The notes: generated from the letters alone by a model not told the origin. 64,000 nucleotides of DNA from an uncultured Oscillospiraceae bacterium (GCA_949289045.1 CASEMN010000007.1:1-64000); one strand, 5' to 3'; numbered from the stretch's first letter, positions 53,239-62,145 are shown. Made by a program: numbers and translations.

Positions 53239-54497
53239 TCAAAACACCTTTTTATGATTTCTATAATAACTTCCTGCTGTTCGGCAGTCATCTTGTTATC
53301 GCTGGGCAGACATAAGCCTCTGTGGAAAATATCCATTCCCACATCTAACGGTTTACCGTCTTTTCCAAGAGCATCGCCGGCAATATAGGCGTTTGTCTTG
53401 GCCCTGCCGCTGCCTTCTCTTGTAATAAATTCATTCATACGGTATATCGGCTGCATGTGCATCGGCTTCCATATGGGACGTCCCTCGGCATTATATTTTT
53501 TCAGTGTCTCAAGAATTTCAGCCGGACAGCTTTTTCCTGATTCGCTTATATAGAGCTCGTCACATTCGCCTCTGACCTGTCTGCACATATTTTCAGGATT
53601 AATCAGCAGACATGACAGCCAGAAATTTGGCTCTGAATTCTCTGCATCATAGGGATTCATTTTAATGGGAAGTCCTTTTAAGCCTTCCTCGTATCTTTTA
53701 TAGATAGCCTTCTTCTGTGCAATGTGCTCTTCAAGATAAGGGAACTGTCCTCTTACTACGCCTGCAATTACGTTGCTCATGCGATAGTTATATCCGGTTT
53801 CCTCATGCTGGTACCATGCCGCATTTTCACGGGACTGGGTGGACCACTTTCTTACTTTCTTTGCCGCCTCTTCATCATCTGTAAGGAGCATACCTCCCGA
53901 GGAACCGGTAATAATCTTATTACCGTTAAAGCTTATTGCACTGTATTTGCCAAGGGTACCTGTTTGTTTATCTTTGTAGGTCGCACCTAAAGACTCAGCA
54001 GCATCCTCAATGATGATTGCGCCATGCCTGTCACATATCTCCTGGATTTCCTTTGCTTTACAGGGAGTTCCGTAAAGATGAGCCGCCACCAGAACCTTTA
54101 CATCAGGATAAAGCTCAAAAGCCTTTTCCAGCGCCGCCGGGTCTATATTCCATGTATCATATTCCGTATCAATAAATACAGGTATTCCGCCCTCGTAAAC
54201 CACCGGATTTACCGTTGCTGCAAAAGTCAAATCAGAACAGAAAATGCGATCTCCTCTCTTGACTCCGGCCAATTTAACAGCCATATGCAGCGCCGCCGTT
54301 CCGGAAGAAAGGGCAACGGCATATTTTCGTCCTGTTTTTTCACTGGCAAGTCGTTCTGCTTCGTTGATATTTTCTCCAATAGTGGACATCCAATTGGTTT
54401 CATAGGCTTCGGCTATATATTTAAGCTCTTCACCATTATGCATGGTTGGACTGCTAAGCCAGATTTTTTCAGCAAAAGGCTCAATATTACCTCTCAA
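53235..54497 (-). CDS. DegT/DnrJ/EryC1/StrS sugar aminotransferase
   Basis: A 420-aa PLP aminotransferase that converts a 4-keto-6-deoxy NDP-sugar to the 4-amino sugar (PglE type). The PLP Lys is in SFNGNKIITGSSGGM, the nucleotide-sugar segment is ALSSGTAALHMAVKLAGVKRGD, and IIEDAAESLGATYKDKQTG is the cofactor Asp region. It starts with TTG (54497), with GAGG 7 bases upstream. Upstream is the matching 4,6-dehydratase and downstream the initiating transferase, a coherent amino-sugar pathway. Confidence 0.92.
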   Translation of the reverse strand: MRGNIEPFAEKIWLSSPTMHNGEELKYIAEAYETNWMSTIGENINEAERLASEKTGRKYAVALSSGTAALHMAVKLAGVKRGDRIFCSDLTFAATVNPVVYEGGIPVFIDTEYDTWNIDPAALEKAFELYPDVKVLVAAHLYGTPCKAKEIQEICDRHGAIIIEDAAESLGATYKDKQTGTLGKYSAISFNGNKIITGSSGGMLLTDDEEAAKKVRKWSTQSRENAAWYQHEETGYNYRMSNVIAGVVRGQFPYLEEHIAQKKAIYKRYEEGLKGLPIKMNPYDAENSEPNFWLSCLLINPENMCRQVRGECDELYISESGKSCPAEILETLKKYNAEGRPIWKPMHMQPIYRMNEFITREGSGRAKTNAYIAGDALGKDGKPLDVGMDIFHRGLCLPSDNKMTAEQQEVIIEIIKRCFE

Positions 54498-54538
54498 GGC
54501 TTTTCCTCTTTTCTGTTACAATTATATAAACTATCACA

Positions 54539-54568
54539 GCAACAGCATATCATCCGACATGCTGTTGC
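54539..54568. other. Hairpin between DegT and CapD genes
   Basis: Perfect 10-bp inverted repeat GCAACAGCAT / ATGCTGTTGC with a 10-base loop. No T run follows on the minus strand, so it is not a standard terminator; it may be an mRNA processing or stability element between the two cistrons. Confidence 0.5.
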
Positions 54569-54667
54569 CACAGTTTTGCTATTAAAAATTTGGTTTCATA
54601 AAACATTCAATGTTTTTTAGAAATCATCATATCATGTATTCAGACAGCCTTAAAATTACTGCATATA

Positions 54668-56614
54668 TCACATTTCAGATTCGGTGTTTACCTTGTCTTC
54701 ATTTGCATCATATTCTTCTTCCTCATAGACTTCTTCGCTGCTTTTTCCCTGCCACATCTTGTATTCAGGCACTATCTCCTTGATATACGAACGTATATCA
54801 TCAGCTTCTTCATAAGCTCTGTTGACTATTTCCAAAAGCTGCTTGCGGATTTTCTCTGCGTCGATTTTACCCATCTGAGCTACAAAGATACGCTCATTTT
54901 CAGTGCGAACAAGATTTTTTTCATCTATCAGAAGCTCTTCATACAGCTTCTCTCCGGGACGCAGACCCGTAAACTTGATTTTGATATCCTTATCCGGAAT
55001 ATGCCCTGAAAGACGTATCATCTTCTTTGCCATATCAAGTATTTTTACAGGCTCACCCATATCAAGAATAAAAATCTCTCCACCATGTGCATAGGCTCCG
55101 CACTGAAGCACCAGGTTGACCGCTTCAAGTATTGTCATGAAATAACGGATAATATCTGGGTGTGTAACAGTAACCGGTCCGCCCTCTTTTATCTGCTTAT
55201 TGAAAAGCGGGAAAACACTGCCGTTACTACCTAAAACGTTTCCGAAACGCACCGCTGCATACTCTGTATCGGAAATCTGATTGAATACCTGCATGATTAT
55301 TTCGCAGATACGCTTTGATGCTCCCATTACGTTTGTGGGACGCACTGCCTTATCCGAAGAAATGAGCACCATTCTCTTTACCTTATACTCATCCGCCGCC
55401 TGAGCAACTATATATGTACCCAATACATTGTTCTTTATTGCTTCGTTGGGACTGTCCTCCATAAGGGGCACATGCTTATGAGCCGCAGCATGATAAACTA
55501 TATCGGGTCGGTATTCTGCAAAAATGCTGTCGATTCTCTTTCTATCGCGCACCGAAGCTATAAGAGTTACAAGATTAAGATCGGGATAATTTCGCTTGAG
55601 TTCCATCTGGATATTATAGGCGTTATTTTCATATATGTCCACAATTATCAGCTGCCTGGGGTTATGCAGCGCTATCTGACGGCAAAGCTCGCTTCCGATG
55701 GAACCGCCTCCGCCGGTAACCATAATTACATTTCCGCTGATATGTTCAGCGATTTTATCCATACGCAGCTGGATTGAATCACGACCAAGCAAATCCTCAA
55801 TTTTTACTTCGCGCAGCATAGAAACAGTAACTTCCTGATTTACAAGCTGATAAATACTCGGTAAAAGCAGAACTTTACAGGCAGTCTCCTGACATATTTC
55901 CAAAAGTCCGCTCTGTTCCTCAGGAGTAAGAGTAGGTATGGCGATTATTATTTCCGAAATATCATATTTCTTTACCATTGCAGGAATAGACTTTTTGCCT
56001 CCCACTACCGGCACACCTAAAAGGTATGTTCCCCATTTTTCTGCATTATCGTCAATAATGCAGGGAACCTTACGGTTTATATGAGAGCTGCTTTTCATCT
56101 CATGCACAAGCATGTATCCCGCAGAGCCTGCGCCTACAACCATTGTGATTATGGGATTGGCTCTTGATCTTTTTGAACGCTTGAGCAAAATGCCGATAAA
56201 ACGGAAAGAGTATCTGGAAAATATCATATACACTGAAAACAGTAACACATAAATCAAAATGTAGCTTCTCGGAACAGGAAGCCCCATAAGCTTCATTCCG
56301 CAGAACTGTATAAATGATGATGCCAATACTGCAATTGCAACATTGCGCAGTTCTATTATACTGGCAAATCTCCAGAGAATTTTATACATCTTACAGAAGA
56401 TATTGACAATAATCGTACACACAACATTTATCCACATATATGTATGTACAGACTGGAGAAATTCAGGAGCAATGGCTGTAAAACTAAAGTCATATCTCAA
56501 CCACAAAGCTCCCGCCATACAGCATATTATCATCACCGCATCCAGCAGCATCAGACCTAAGCTTTTAAAGAAAGCTTCTTTATTATAATGAAAACGACCG
56601 CCTTGAAAACTCAT
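54668..56614 (-). CDS. Nucleotide-sugar 4,6-dehydratase, membrane type (CapD/PglF/WbpM)
   Basis: A 648-aa protein with an N-terminal membrane domain of four to five helices (about 12-135), a CoA-binding-like Rossmann domain (about 150-270, VVGAGSAGYML) and a C-terminal SDR domain (about 295-600, MVTGGGGSIGSELCRQIALHNP, then VYHAAAHKHVPLMEDSP). It makes UDP-4-keto-6-deoxy-GlcNAc or a similar product. The C-terminus is acidic (EEVYEEEEYDANEDKV). It is the first gene of the capsule transcript, with GAGGGG before the ATG. Confidence 0.92.
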   Translation of the reverse strand: MSFQGGRFHYNKEAFFKSLGLMLLDAVMIICCMAGALWLRYDFSFTAIAPEFLQSVHTYMWINVVCTIIVNIFCKMYKILWRFASIIELRNVAIAVLASSFIQFCGMKLMGLPVPRSYILIYVLLFSVYMIFSRYSFRFIGILLKRSKRSRANPIITMVVGAGSAGYMLVHEMKSSSHINRKVPCIIDDNAEKWGTYLLGVPVVGGKKSIPAMVKKYDISEIIIAIPTLTPEEQSGLLEICQETACKVLLLPSIYQLVNQEVTVSMLREVKIEDLLGRDSIQLRMDKIAEHISGNVIMVTGGGGSIGSELCRQIALHNPRQLIIVDIYENNAYNIQMELKRNYPDLNLVTLIASVRDRKRIDSIFAEYRPDIVYHAAAHKHVPLMEDSPNEAIKNNVLGTYIVAQAADEYKVKRMVLISSDKAVRPTNVMGASKRICEIIMQVFNQISDTEYAAVRFGNVLGSNGSVFPLFNKQIKEGGPVTVTHPDIIRYFMTILEAVNLVLQCGAYAHGGEIFILDMGEPVKILDMAKKMIRLSGHIPDKDIKIKFTGLRPGEKLYEELLIDEKNLVRTENERIFVAQMGKIDAEKIRKQLLEIVNRAYEEADDIRSYIKEIVPEYKMWQGKSSEEVYEEEEYDANEDKVNTESEM

Positions 56615-56714
56615 AAAATTACCCCTCTATATAAAATTTAATAACATAATAAGGCTCACACAGGATCCCTAAATAACCGCAATCAATAATATAATCAAAT
56701 TCTATTAAGAAACC

Positions 56715-56749
56715 AAAAGCACCGTATCAATCCGTGTATTAATGCTTTT
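56715..56749 (-). promoter_or_regulatory. Leader hairpin of the capsule operon
   Basis: On the minus strand AAAAGCA pairs with TGCTTTT, with an inner TTAAT/ATTGA pairing, followed by GGTTTCTT. It lies about 25 bases after the predicted transcription start and could act as an attenuator. The stem is only moderately stable. Confidence 0.4.
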
Positions 56750-56777
56750 TAAACAAATAGGGATTGCGATGCTTTCT

Positions 56778-56786
56778 ATTTTAACA
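56778..56786 (-). promoter_or_regulatory. Extended -10 upstream of capsule operon
   Basis: TG-T-TAAAAT on the minus strand, about 165 bases before the CapD start. No recognisable -35 box, so this is a weak prediction. Confidence 0.35.
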
Positions 56787-57165
56787 TATATGAAAGTTCT
56801 AAAATCTACATATATTGATATTGTATAACATATAATTAGTAAATTCAATTAGATAGCTTTAAAATTTTAACTTGTTTTAGATGATTTATTTATGGATATT
56901 TTTCATTTTTTTACAAAATAATGCAAATAATGACAATTTCCACTTATAAGTTTATCCCATTAAAGTTAAATAATCAATAGGATTTACATATCAATTGCTT
57001 TTTTGTATACAAGATATAAAAATTATATTATTATTCTTGTAATAGTAATCTATAATAAATATATAATCTACAAGTATTTTGTTCTGACTATTAAAAAATG
57101 CTTTTTAAAATCTAATTCAAATTGACTTCAGTGACATATGAGCTTAAAATATTAAATTATTTCTA

Positions 57166-57193
57166 TTGACAAAAAATTAGTAAGTGTTATTAT
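57166..57193 (+). promoter_or_regulatory. Promoter of tetR
   Basis: TTGACA (57166-57171), 16-base spacer, TATTAT (57188-57193). The -10 box touches the palindromic operator. Confidence 0.8.
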
Positions 57194-57205
57194 GAACATT
57201 GTTCA
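57193..57205. promoter_or_regulatory. TetR operator, copy 1
   Basis: Perfect palindrome TGAACA-T-TGTTCA immediately after the tetR -10 box. Repressor bound here would cover the transcription start, giving autoregulation. Confidence 0.75.
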
Positions 57206-57224
57206 GTTTGAAAGGAGGAAATCA

Positions 57225-57782
57225 ATGAACACTGTTGTAACTTTAAAGGAAGCGATTTTAAAGGTTAGCTGTGAGATAATTGCCCAGCAGGGCTGGACTG
57301 CCGTAAGTATCAGAAATGTTGCAGAAAAATGCGGTGTTTCCGTAGGTTCAATTTATAACTATTTCAGTTCAAAAGCTGATCTTGTGGCACAGACAATTGA
57401 AAGTGTATGGCGTGATATTTTTCATCTCTACGAGCACGCAGGAGATTTTGACGATTTTATAAAATGTATCAGATGGATTTTTGAAAGTGCGGAAAAAGGC
57501 GGCGAAAAATATCCCGGCTTCTTTTCACTTCACTCCATGAGCTTTTTAAGCGGAGAAAAATCACAGGGAAGAAAACTAATGGAACGCTCAAGACAACACA
57601 TGAAAAAAGGTCTTTTGTCAGCACTGAATAAGGATGTAAACGTACGCTCAGACGCTTTCGGCGAAAACCTTTCAAAAGAACAGTTCATTGACATTATTTT
57701 CTCTCTGATTGTTTCAGCACTTTTAAAGGAAGATTATAACTGCACAGCAATTACTGAAATAATCAGACGCACTATATATTAA
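57225..57782 (+). CDS. TetR/AcrR family transcriptional repressor
   Basis: A 185-aa regulator with the N-terminal helix-turn-helix (TLKEAILKVSCEIIAQQGWTAVSIRNVAEKCGVSVGSIYNYFSSKADLV) and a helical ligand/dimer domain. Start at the ATG at 57225, with AAAGGAGG 7 bases upstream; an earlier in-frame ATG at 57192 lies inside the -10 box and cannot be used from this promoter. Two matching palindromes, one at its own promoter and one before the next gene, indicate that it represses itself and the two membrane proteins downstream. The ligand is unknown. Confidence 0.9.
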   Translation: MNTVVTLKEAILKVSCEIIAQQGWTAVSIRNVAEKCGVSVGSIYNYFSSKADLVAQTIESVWRDIFHLYEHAGDFDDFIKCIRWIFESAEKGGEKYPGFFSLHSMSFLSGEKSQGRKLMERSRQHMKKGLLSALNKDVNVRSDAFGENLSKEQFIDIIFSLIVSALLKEDYNCTAITEIIRRTIY

Positions 57783-57817
57783 TTTCCTCAAAGCGGGGAA
57801 ATTTTTTTAAAGGAAAA

Positions 57818-57830
57818 TGAACATCGTTCA
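57818..57830. promoter_or_regulatory. TetR operator, copy 2
   Basis: TGAACA-T-CGTTCA, one mismatch from copy 1 (TGAAC/GTTCA arms intact), 18 bases upstream of the next start codon and between the two genes. Confidence 0.7.
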
Positions 57831-57847
57831 GAAAGGATAACGATATA

Positions 57848-58270
57848 ATGAATATAATGAAAGTAAAAAAGAACACCTTACTGCTTATAGCCTGTCTTGT
57901 ATGGACAGCGGCGGGATTCAATATTCTGCGTATAGGAATTATGGCTTACACAGGTTATTTATCAGCCTTTAATATAATTTTATCGGCGGCTGTATTCGGA
58001 ATTTTTCAGTACTTCATATTTGGCAAACTTGTCAGAAAGCATACAAAGAGAATAACCGATTATGAAGAGGAAAAACACTTTTTCCTGAAATTCTTCGATT
58101 TAAAATCTTTTATAATTATGGCTTTTATGATGACCGGCGGAATTTATTTAAGGACATCAGGCTTGGGTCCCGAAAGGTTTATTGCAGTTTTCTATTCGGG
58201 ATTGGGTGCTTCTCTGCTTCTTGCAGGTATCCTTTTCGGCAGAAACTATTTCAAAGCATTGAGCCTTTAA
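57848..58270 (+). CDS. Four-helix membrane protein, TetR-controlled
   Basis: A 140-aa protein with four predicted transmembrane helices (about 10-28, 36-56, 87-104 and 112-133) and a basic cytoplasmic loop (KLVRKHTKRITDYEEEKHF). I do not recognise a family. AAAGGA lies 10 bases before the ATG. An operator matching the tetR promoter site precedes it, so it is probably induced with its neighbour when the TetR ligand appears; it might protect the membrane or export a compound. Confidence 0.65.
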   Translation: MNIMKVKKNTLLLIACLVWTAAGFNILRIGIMAYTGYLSAFNIILSAAVFGIFQYFIFGKLVRKHTKRITDYEEEKHFFLKFFDLKSFIIMAFMMTGGIYLRTSGLGPERFIAVFYSGLGASLLLAGILFGRNYFKALSL

Positions 58271-58301
58271 TAATAGAAATAATTAAAAGAGGAGAAAAAA
58301 T

Positions 58302-58964
58302 ATGCAGGCTATTGTAGAAACCTTATTCGACGCAGCGTATCTCATCACCGTTATAACAATCGGAATTATCATGATTGCCAAAAGCGGAAAAAACAGCCAG
58401 TACCGTCTTTTCGGCATTATGGCAATTGTCTTAGGCTCCGGAGATGCATTCCACCTTCTTCCCAGAGCTTACGCCCTTTGCACAACAGGTCTTGAAAACT
58501 TTACCGCCGCACTGGGTACAGGTAAATTCATCACCTCAATCACCATGACAGTCTTTTACGTAATTCTCTATTATGTCTGGAGAATACGTTACAACGTTAA
58601 AGGACAAAATGGCATAACTGCCGCAGTTTATATTCTGTCGGCTCTCAGAATTGTCTTATGTCTCTTTCCCCAGAACGAATGGCTCAGTGCAGAGGCTCCC
58701 ATTTCCTGGGGAATTTACCGCAACATTCCCTTTGCTCTTTTAGGGCTTTTGATAATTGTACTGTTCTACAAAAGTGCAAAAGAAAACAATGACAAACCCT
58801 TCAAGTGGATGTGGCTCACTATTGTTCTCAGTTTCGGATTTTACATACCCGTCGTACTTTGGGCTGATGCAATTCCCATGATAGGAATGCTTATGATTCC
58901 CAAAACCTGCGCCTATGTATGGACAGTTTTAATCGGCTATCAGGCTATGAAAAACAGCAAATAA
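58302..58964 (+). CDS. Seven-helix membrane protein, TetR-controlled
   Basis: A 220-aa integral membrane protein with about seven helices. The conserved-looking segment is LFGIMAIVLGSGDAFHLLPRAYAL, with Asp and His within the membrane, and WADAIPMIGMLMIPKTCAYVW near the end. I do not recognise a characterised family; similar proteins in Clostridia are unnamed. It is 31 bases after the four-helix protein, has AGAGGAG upstream, and ends the TetR operon at a terminator. Confidence 0.68.
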   Translation: MQAIVETLFDAAYLITVITIGIIMIAKSGKNSQYRLFGIMAIVLGSGDAFHLLPRAYALCTTGLENFTAALGTGKFITSITMTVFYVILYYVWRIRYNVKGQNGITAAVYILSALRIVLCLFPQNEWLSAEAPISWGIYRNIPFALLGLLIIVLFYKSAKENNDKPFKWMWLTIVLSFGFYIPVVLWADAIPMIGMLMIPKTCAYVWTVLIGYQAMKNSK

Positions 58965-58971
58965 AATACCA

Positions 58972-59004
58972 AAAGCACGGAAAGCTTAAAGCATTCCGTG
59001 CTTT
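58972..59004. terminator. Bidirectional terminator between TetR operon and methyltransferase
   Basis: Stem AAAGCACGGAA / TTCCGTGCTTT with an 11-base loop. The plus strand continues AATTTTTCTAATTTATTTTTT; the minus strand continues TTGGTATTTTATTT. Confidence 0.85.
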
Positions 59005-59016
59005 AATTTTTCTAAT

Positions 59017-59811
59017 TTATTTTTTCGGTTTAAGCTCTAAAGATGCGGCATAATGCTTAATTACAAAGCTCTCTGGAGCAATTGCGTCGAGAAGCGCTCT
59101 GTGCTCTTTTTCCCATCTCTCTGTTTCCTCAGCGGTAAGGGACGCCTCTACTCCACGGCAGGCTTTCATTCGTCCGTGCCAGGTTTCTTTTGTAAAGGGA
59201 ATATCAAACCTGTATTCTTCATGAAATACCGGCTCAAAGCTATCGAGAACACAATCAGGCACAGCAATGGGATGCACTGTCTCTCCGTTTCCGTTCCACA
59301 TGGGATTGTACTTCAAAATAAGTTTTTCGCTTTCCCCTGCTATTTCATCTTCAAAGGGAAGCCACGACATAAAGAGAATCAAAAGTCTGCCGTCCTTTTT
59401 AAGCATCCTTACAAGATTCGGCGTGATTTTTTCATGGTCAAAATACCAGAAGCACTGACATGAGGTTATCACATCAAAGGTGTTATCTGGAAAATCAATC
59501 TTTTCAGCGGGTGAGAGAATATATTCTATATCCTGACCTCCTTCACTGGACAGTCTCTCCGCCTGTTCAAGCTGGCCTTTCGATATATCACAGCCTGTCC
59601 ACTTTGCTCCGAAACGGTACATATTTCTCGGCAGTACTCCCGTACCTGTACCTAAATCCAATGCCTTCTGACCGGACACACACAGATTCCTTTCGGCTAT
59701 CTTTTTATAAAATATTTCCGGGTAAATATCCCTGTACTTTGCATAGTCGGCCGACGCTTTATCCCAGTCAAACGCCTTGCCGTTATCAATGCGAATATCC
59801 TTGATTTCCAT
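59017..59811 (-). CDS. Class I SAM-dependent methyltransferase
   Basis: A 264-aa methyltransferase (methyltransferase-11/25 type). SAM motif I is ALDLGTGTGVLPRNMYRFG, followed by WTGCDISKGQLEQAERL, and DNTFDVITSCQCFWYFDH is motif IV. The substrate is not identifiable; it may be a small molecule. The start is either ATG 59811, used here, or GTG 59820, three codons earlier; AAGGA lies close to both. It follows the SnoaL-like gene by 29 bases and is probably co-transcribed with it. Confidence 0.85.
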   Translation of the reverse strand: MEIKDIRIDNGKAFDWDKASADYAKYRDIYPEIFYKKIAERNLCVSGQKALDLGTGTGVLPRNMYRFGAKWTGCDISKGQLEQAERLSSEGGQDIEYILSPAEKIDFPDNTFDVITSCQCFWYFDHEKITPNLVRMLKKDGRLLILFMSWLPFEDEIAGESEKLILKYNPMWNGNGETVHPIAVPDCVLDSFEPVFHEEYRFDIPFTKETWHGRMKACRGVEASLTAEETERWEKEHRALLDAIAPESFVIKHYAASLELKPKK

Positions 59812-59840
59812 TTCATTCACCGTCCTTAAATAATTTTACA

Positions 59841-60260
59841 CTAAAACCATGCCGCTTTTTCATCCCTGAAAACAGGCGTTTCCCCTTTTTCATAAGGGTC
59901 ATATCTATCTATATTACATCCGAATTCCTGAAGGAACTCTATTTTTTCATCTTTATCCCACTGCACAATGGTCATTCCCTCAAAGGCTTCAACCTTGCCG
60001 TTATCCATTTTATTTTCAAAGTACCACTGAGCAATTGTCTGATTTTCTTTATGAAAAAATCCGGTTATAACCCATTTGAGCACCGCTCCCCGTGTATTCC
60101 ACTCATTAAACCAGTGTCGAATTTTATCTATACCGTGATATTCGGGTCCCCAGCTTTCTATATACACTGCATCCGCAGAAAAGATTTCCTCAATGCCGGT
60201 ACAGTCATTTTTTAGCCACATGGAAAACCATCTGCGTATTTTCTCTTCACGTTCAGTCAA
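59841..60260 (-). CDS. SnoaL-like/NTF2-fold protein
   Basis: A 139-aa protein of the NTF2-like alpha+beta barrel superfamily: RRWFSMWLKNDCTGIEEIFSADAVYIESWGPEYHGIDKIRHWFNEW, then the sheet ending GKVEAFEGMTIVQWDKDEKI. Family members include isomerases, cyclases and ligand-binding proteins; the function is not predictable. The start is a TTG (60260) with AAGGAGA 11 bases upstream. It shares an operon with the methyltransferase. Confidence 0.78.
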   Translation of the reverse strand: MTEREEKIRRWFSMWLKNDCTGIEEIFSADAVYIESWGPEYHGIDKIRHWFNEWNTRGAVLKWVITGFFHKENQTIAQWYFENKMDNGKVEAFEGMTIVQWDKDEKIEFLQEFGCNIDRYDPYEKGETPVFRDEKAAWF

Positions 60261-60382
60261 AGGAACTCACTCTCCTTTACATAATAAGGGGAATTTACAG
60301 TTACAGTATACAGCAGGAGATTTATACACGCAAGACGAGAAAAACGCAATTACTTATATGTTCTGTTCATTACAAATAAAGC

Positions 60383-60428
60383 AAAAGCCTGCAAATGGGA
60401 TTAAAGATTATCCCGAATGCAGGCTTTT
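60383..60428 (-). terminator. Terminator of the SdpI operon
   Basis: Long stem AAAAGCCTGCA / TGCAGGCTTTT with inner stem GGGAT / ATCCC; TGCTTTATTT follows on the minus strand. It lies 52 bases after the DUF3784 stop. The remainder of 60261-60479 holds nothing else I can support. Confidence 0.85.
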
Positions 60429-60479
60429 ATATTTTTATTTATGTAGCTTGGTGTACAAAATGCGTGCAGGCTCAGCTTG

Positions 60480-60797
60480 TTAGAAGAGACCGCCGTTATA
60501 CTTTTTCTGTACTTTAAGTATGTAAATAAGTGACAGCACAAAACCGGATAAGGCAACAACTATACCGGCAATCGTACCACTTTCGCCCTTTACAGCTAAA
60601 GTAACTACAGCACCGATCAAAAAGAACACGCCTATACTGATAATACCCTTACCCATGCCTTCGCCGTATCCGTCAAAATCCTTGACATTTTTCTGGTGAT
60701 AGTCATGAATAAGGTCTGTATTTCCACGGAAAATAAGGATACCGATAATAATAAATATTGCGGCTATAACCAGATAAAATATCGTCTCAAACTTCAT
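60480..60797 (-). CDS. DUF3784-like small membrane protein
   Basis: A 105-aa protein with three transmembrane helices (about 5-24, 51-68 and 75-94). The central segment LIHDYHQKNVKDFDGYGEGMGKGII is the recognisable part of the DUF3784 family. Function unknown; such proteins commonly occur beside SdpI-type genes. It is the last gene of the operon. Confidence 0.75.
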   Translation of the reverse strand: MKFETIFYLVIAAIFIIIGILIFRGNTDLIHDYHQKNVKDFDGYGEGMGKGIISIGVFFLIGAVVTLAVKGESGTIAGIVVALSGFVLSLIYILKVQKKYNGGLF

Positions 60798-60815
60798 AAA
60801 GATCCCCCTACGATA

Positions 60816-61481
60816 TTATTTTTTGTTGTTATCTTCATCGGGATGACGCTTTTTGAACCATACATAGCTCAAAATGTAAAGCACTACCGTTGAACCCAGT
60901 GCACCCACAAAGAGAATCACAGCAAAAACTATAGTAGAAATAAAGGATGTTATAAGGGCAAGTATACCTATAACAACCCACATTATACCCCCTACGCGGT
61001 GAGTTTTGTTCCATACATCAGGGTCAGCTAATGTCCACGGAGTTTTTATTCCCATAAAATAATTATGCTTTATTTTGCCCATCATATTGCCGAGAACTAT
61101 GAGCATTAAGCTTACACCTATCGATATTATAAGTCCTATGGAAAGTGTACCGGGTCTTAATGTTTCAGTAAGCATTACACCGTTTACAACAACAAAGAAT
61201 GCTGTCATGAAAATTGCAAATATATCATAATACTTCTGAAACTTCACGTAGTTCTGCTTTTTGGGGTCAATTTTAGGCAGGAACTGGAACATTAATGCCA
61301 AAAGGAGCGGCAGAAAGAATAGAAACGCCGCCATGGCTTTGCTGCCGTAGTTGTCAACCTGTCCCTGAGCATTCCAGTGAATCGGCACGCTTTCGGGCAG
61401 ATATGAATACGCTGCCAAAAACATTATCGGTGAAATAAAGGCAAGAACCCACATTGTTATAATTGATTTTTTATTTTTCAT
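60816..61481 (-). CDS. sdpI: SdpI family protein (DUF1648 + SdpI)
   Basis: A 221-aa membrane protein with about six helices. The N-terminal DUF1648 part has SYLPESVPIHWNAQGQVDNYGSK. The SdpI part contains IKHNYFMGIKTPWTLADPDVWNKTHRVGG, the family signature. In Bacillus subtilis SdpI gives immunity to the SdpC toxin and, together with SdpR, controls the operon. No sdpC toxin gene is present here, so a role in envelope stress or immunity is inferred. It overlaps the ArsR-type gene by 11 bases, with GGAG upstream in that gene. Confidence 0.87.
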   Translation of the reverse strand: MKNKKSIITMWVLAFISPIMFLAAYSYLPESVPIHWNAQGQVDNYGSKAMAAFLFFLPLLLALMFQFLPKIDPKKQNYVKFQKYYDIFAIFMTAFFVVVNGVMLTETLRPGTLSIGLIISIGVSLMLIVLGNMMGKIKHNYFMGIKTPWTLADPDVWNKTHRVGGIMWVVIGILALITSFISTIVFAVILFVGALGSTVVLYILSYVWFKKRHPDEDNNKK

Positions 61482-61749
61482 TATCCTCTTCTCCTTTCAG
61501 AGCTGCAATCCACTGGGTTATTTCATCAAGCACAGACATATTGATTTCATAGTAAATGCATTTGCCACGCTTGTCATCGGTTATAAGCCCAGCCTCCCGC
61601 AAAACAGAAAGATGGTGGCTTACCGTAGCCCCGGTCATGGAAAAACGTGAAGCTATATCTCCGGCGGTTTTCGCGCCGTCACGGAGAATATGAAGAATTT
61701 CTCTTCGTGTAGGGTCGCTCAGCGCTTTAAAAGTATCCTGAAAACCCAT
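61471..61749 (-). CDS. sdpR: ArsR/SdpR-like autorepressor
   Basis: A 92-aa winged-helix repressor: FKALSDPTRREILHILRDGAKTAGDIASRFSMTGATVSHHLSVLREAGLI with the recognition helix, and GKCIYYEINMSVL for the wing. No metal-binding Cys set of the ArsR kind is seen, so it fits the SdpR branch. It likely binds the CATTTAGA-type palindromes that bracket the operon promoter. Coupled by overlap to sdpI. Confidence 0.87.
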   Translation of the reverse strand: MGFQDTFKALSDPTRREILHILRDGAKTAGDIASRFSMTGATVSHHLSVLREAGLITDDKRGKCIYYEINMSVLDEITQWIAALKGEEDNEK

Positions 61750-61785
61750 TCTAACCGCCTCCTTTTAATAGTTTTTATATTCAGT

Positions 61786-62145
61786 TTATATTACAGGGCT
61801 TACCATAAGTAAAAATGCAAAAATAGTTATTAAGGTTGAAAAGATTGAAACTCCGTTTACAAAATAGGCAAAACCGTTGAAGCTCTTTCGTATAAGCAAA
61901 ACCGAAGACGGCAGAGCGATTGCGGCAATTGCCATTGAAATAATGGGAAGCGGAATAAGCTCCGATTTGTCTCCCCACCTGTCAAAACCGCCCTGCTCCG
62001 ACCAGTGGAGAGGAACAGTATCAGGAAGTTTTTCTATTGTTATAAAACACGCTATCAGAAAGCAAAGAGCAAACAAAAAAGTGAAAACCGCTACGCTGTA
62101 AGATAAAGTATCATAGGGAAGCATAAATGATTTTGATTTTTTCAT
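61786..62145 (-). CDS. DUF1648 membrane protein
   Basis: A 119-aa protein with three helices (about 15-35, 62-82 and 92-114) and the DUF1648 motif EKLPDTVPLHWSEQGGFDRWGDKSELIPL. It resembles the N-terminal half of the SdpI protein encoded downstream and looks like a partial paralogue. First gene of the operon, with GAAGTG before the ATG at 62145. Function unknown. Confidence 0.75.
   Translation of the reverse strand: MKKSKSFMLPYDTLSYSVAVFTFLFALCFLIACFITIEKLPDTVPLHWSEQGGFDRWGDKSELIPLPIISMAIAAIALPSSVLLIRKSFNGFAYFVNGVSIFSTLITIFAFLLMVSPVI

Larger units (their letters stand above)
56615..57165. other. AT-rich intergenic region upstream of the capsule locus
   Basis: About 550 bases of very AT-rich DNA between the divergent capsule operon and the TetR gene. 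The part near the capsule operon holds a leader hairpin and an extended -10. The remainder (56790-57165) shows no ORF, no clear promoter apart from that of tetR at the right edge, and no repeat I can support. Confidence 0.6.
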
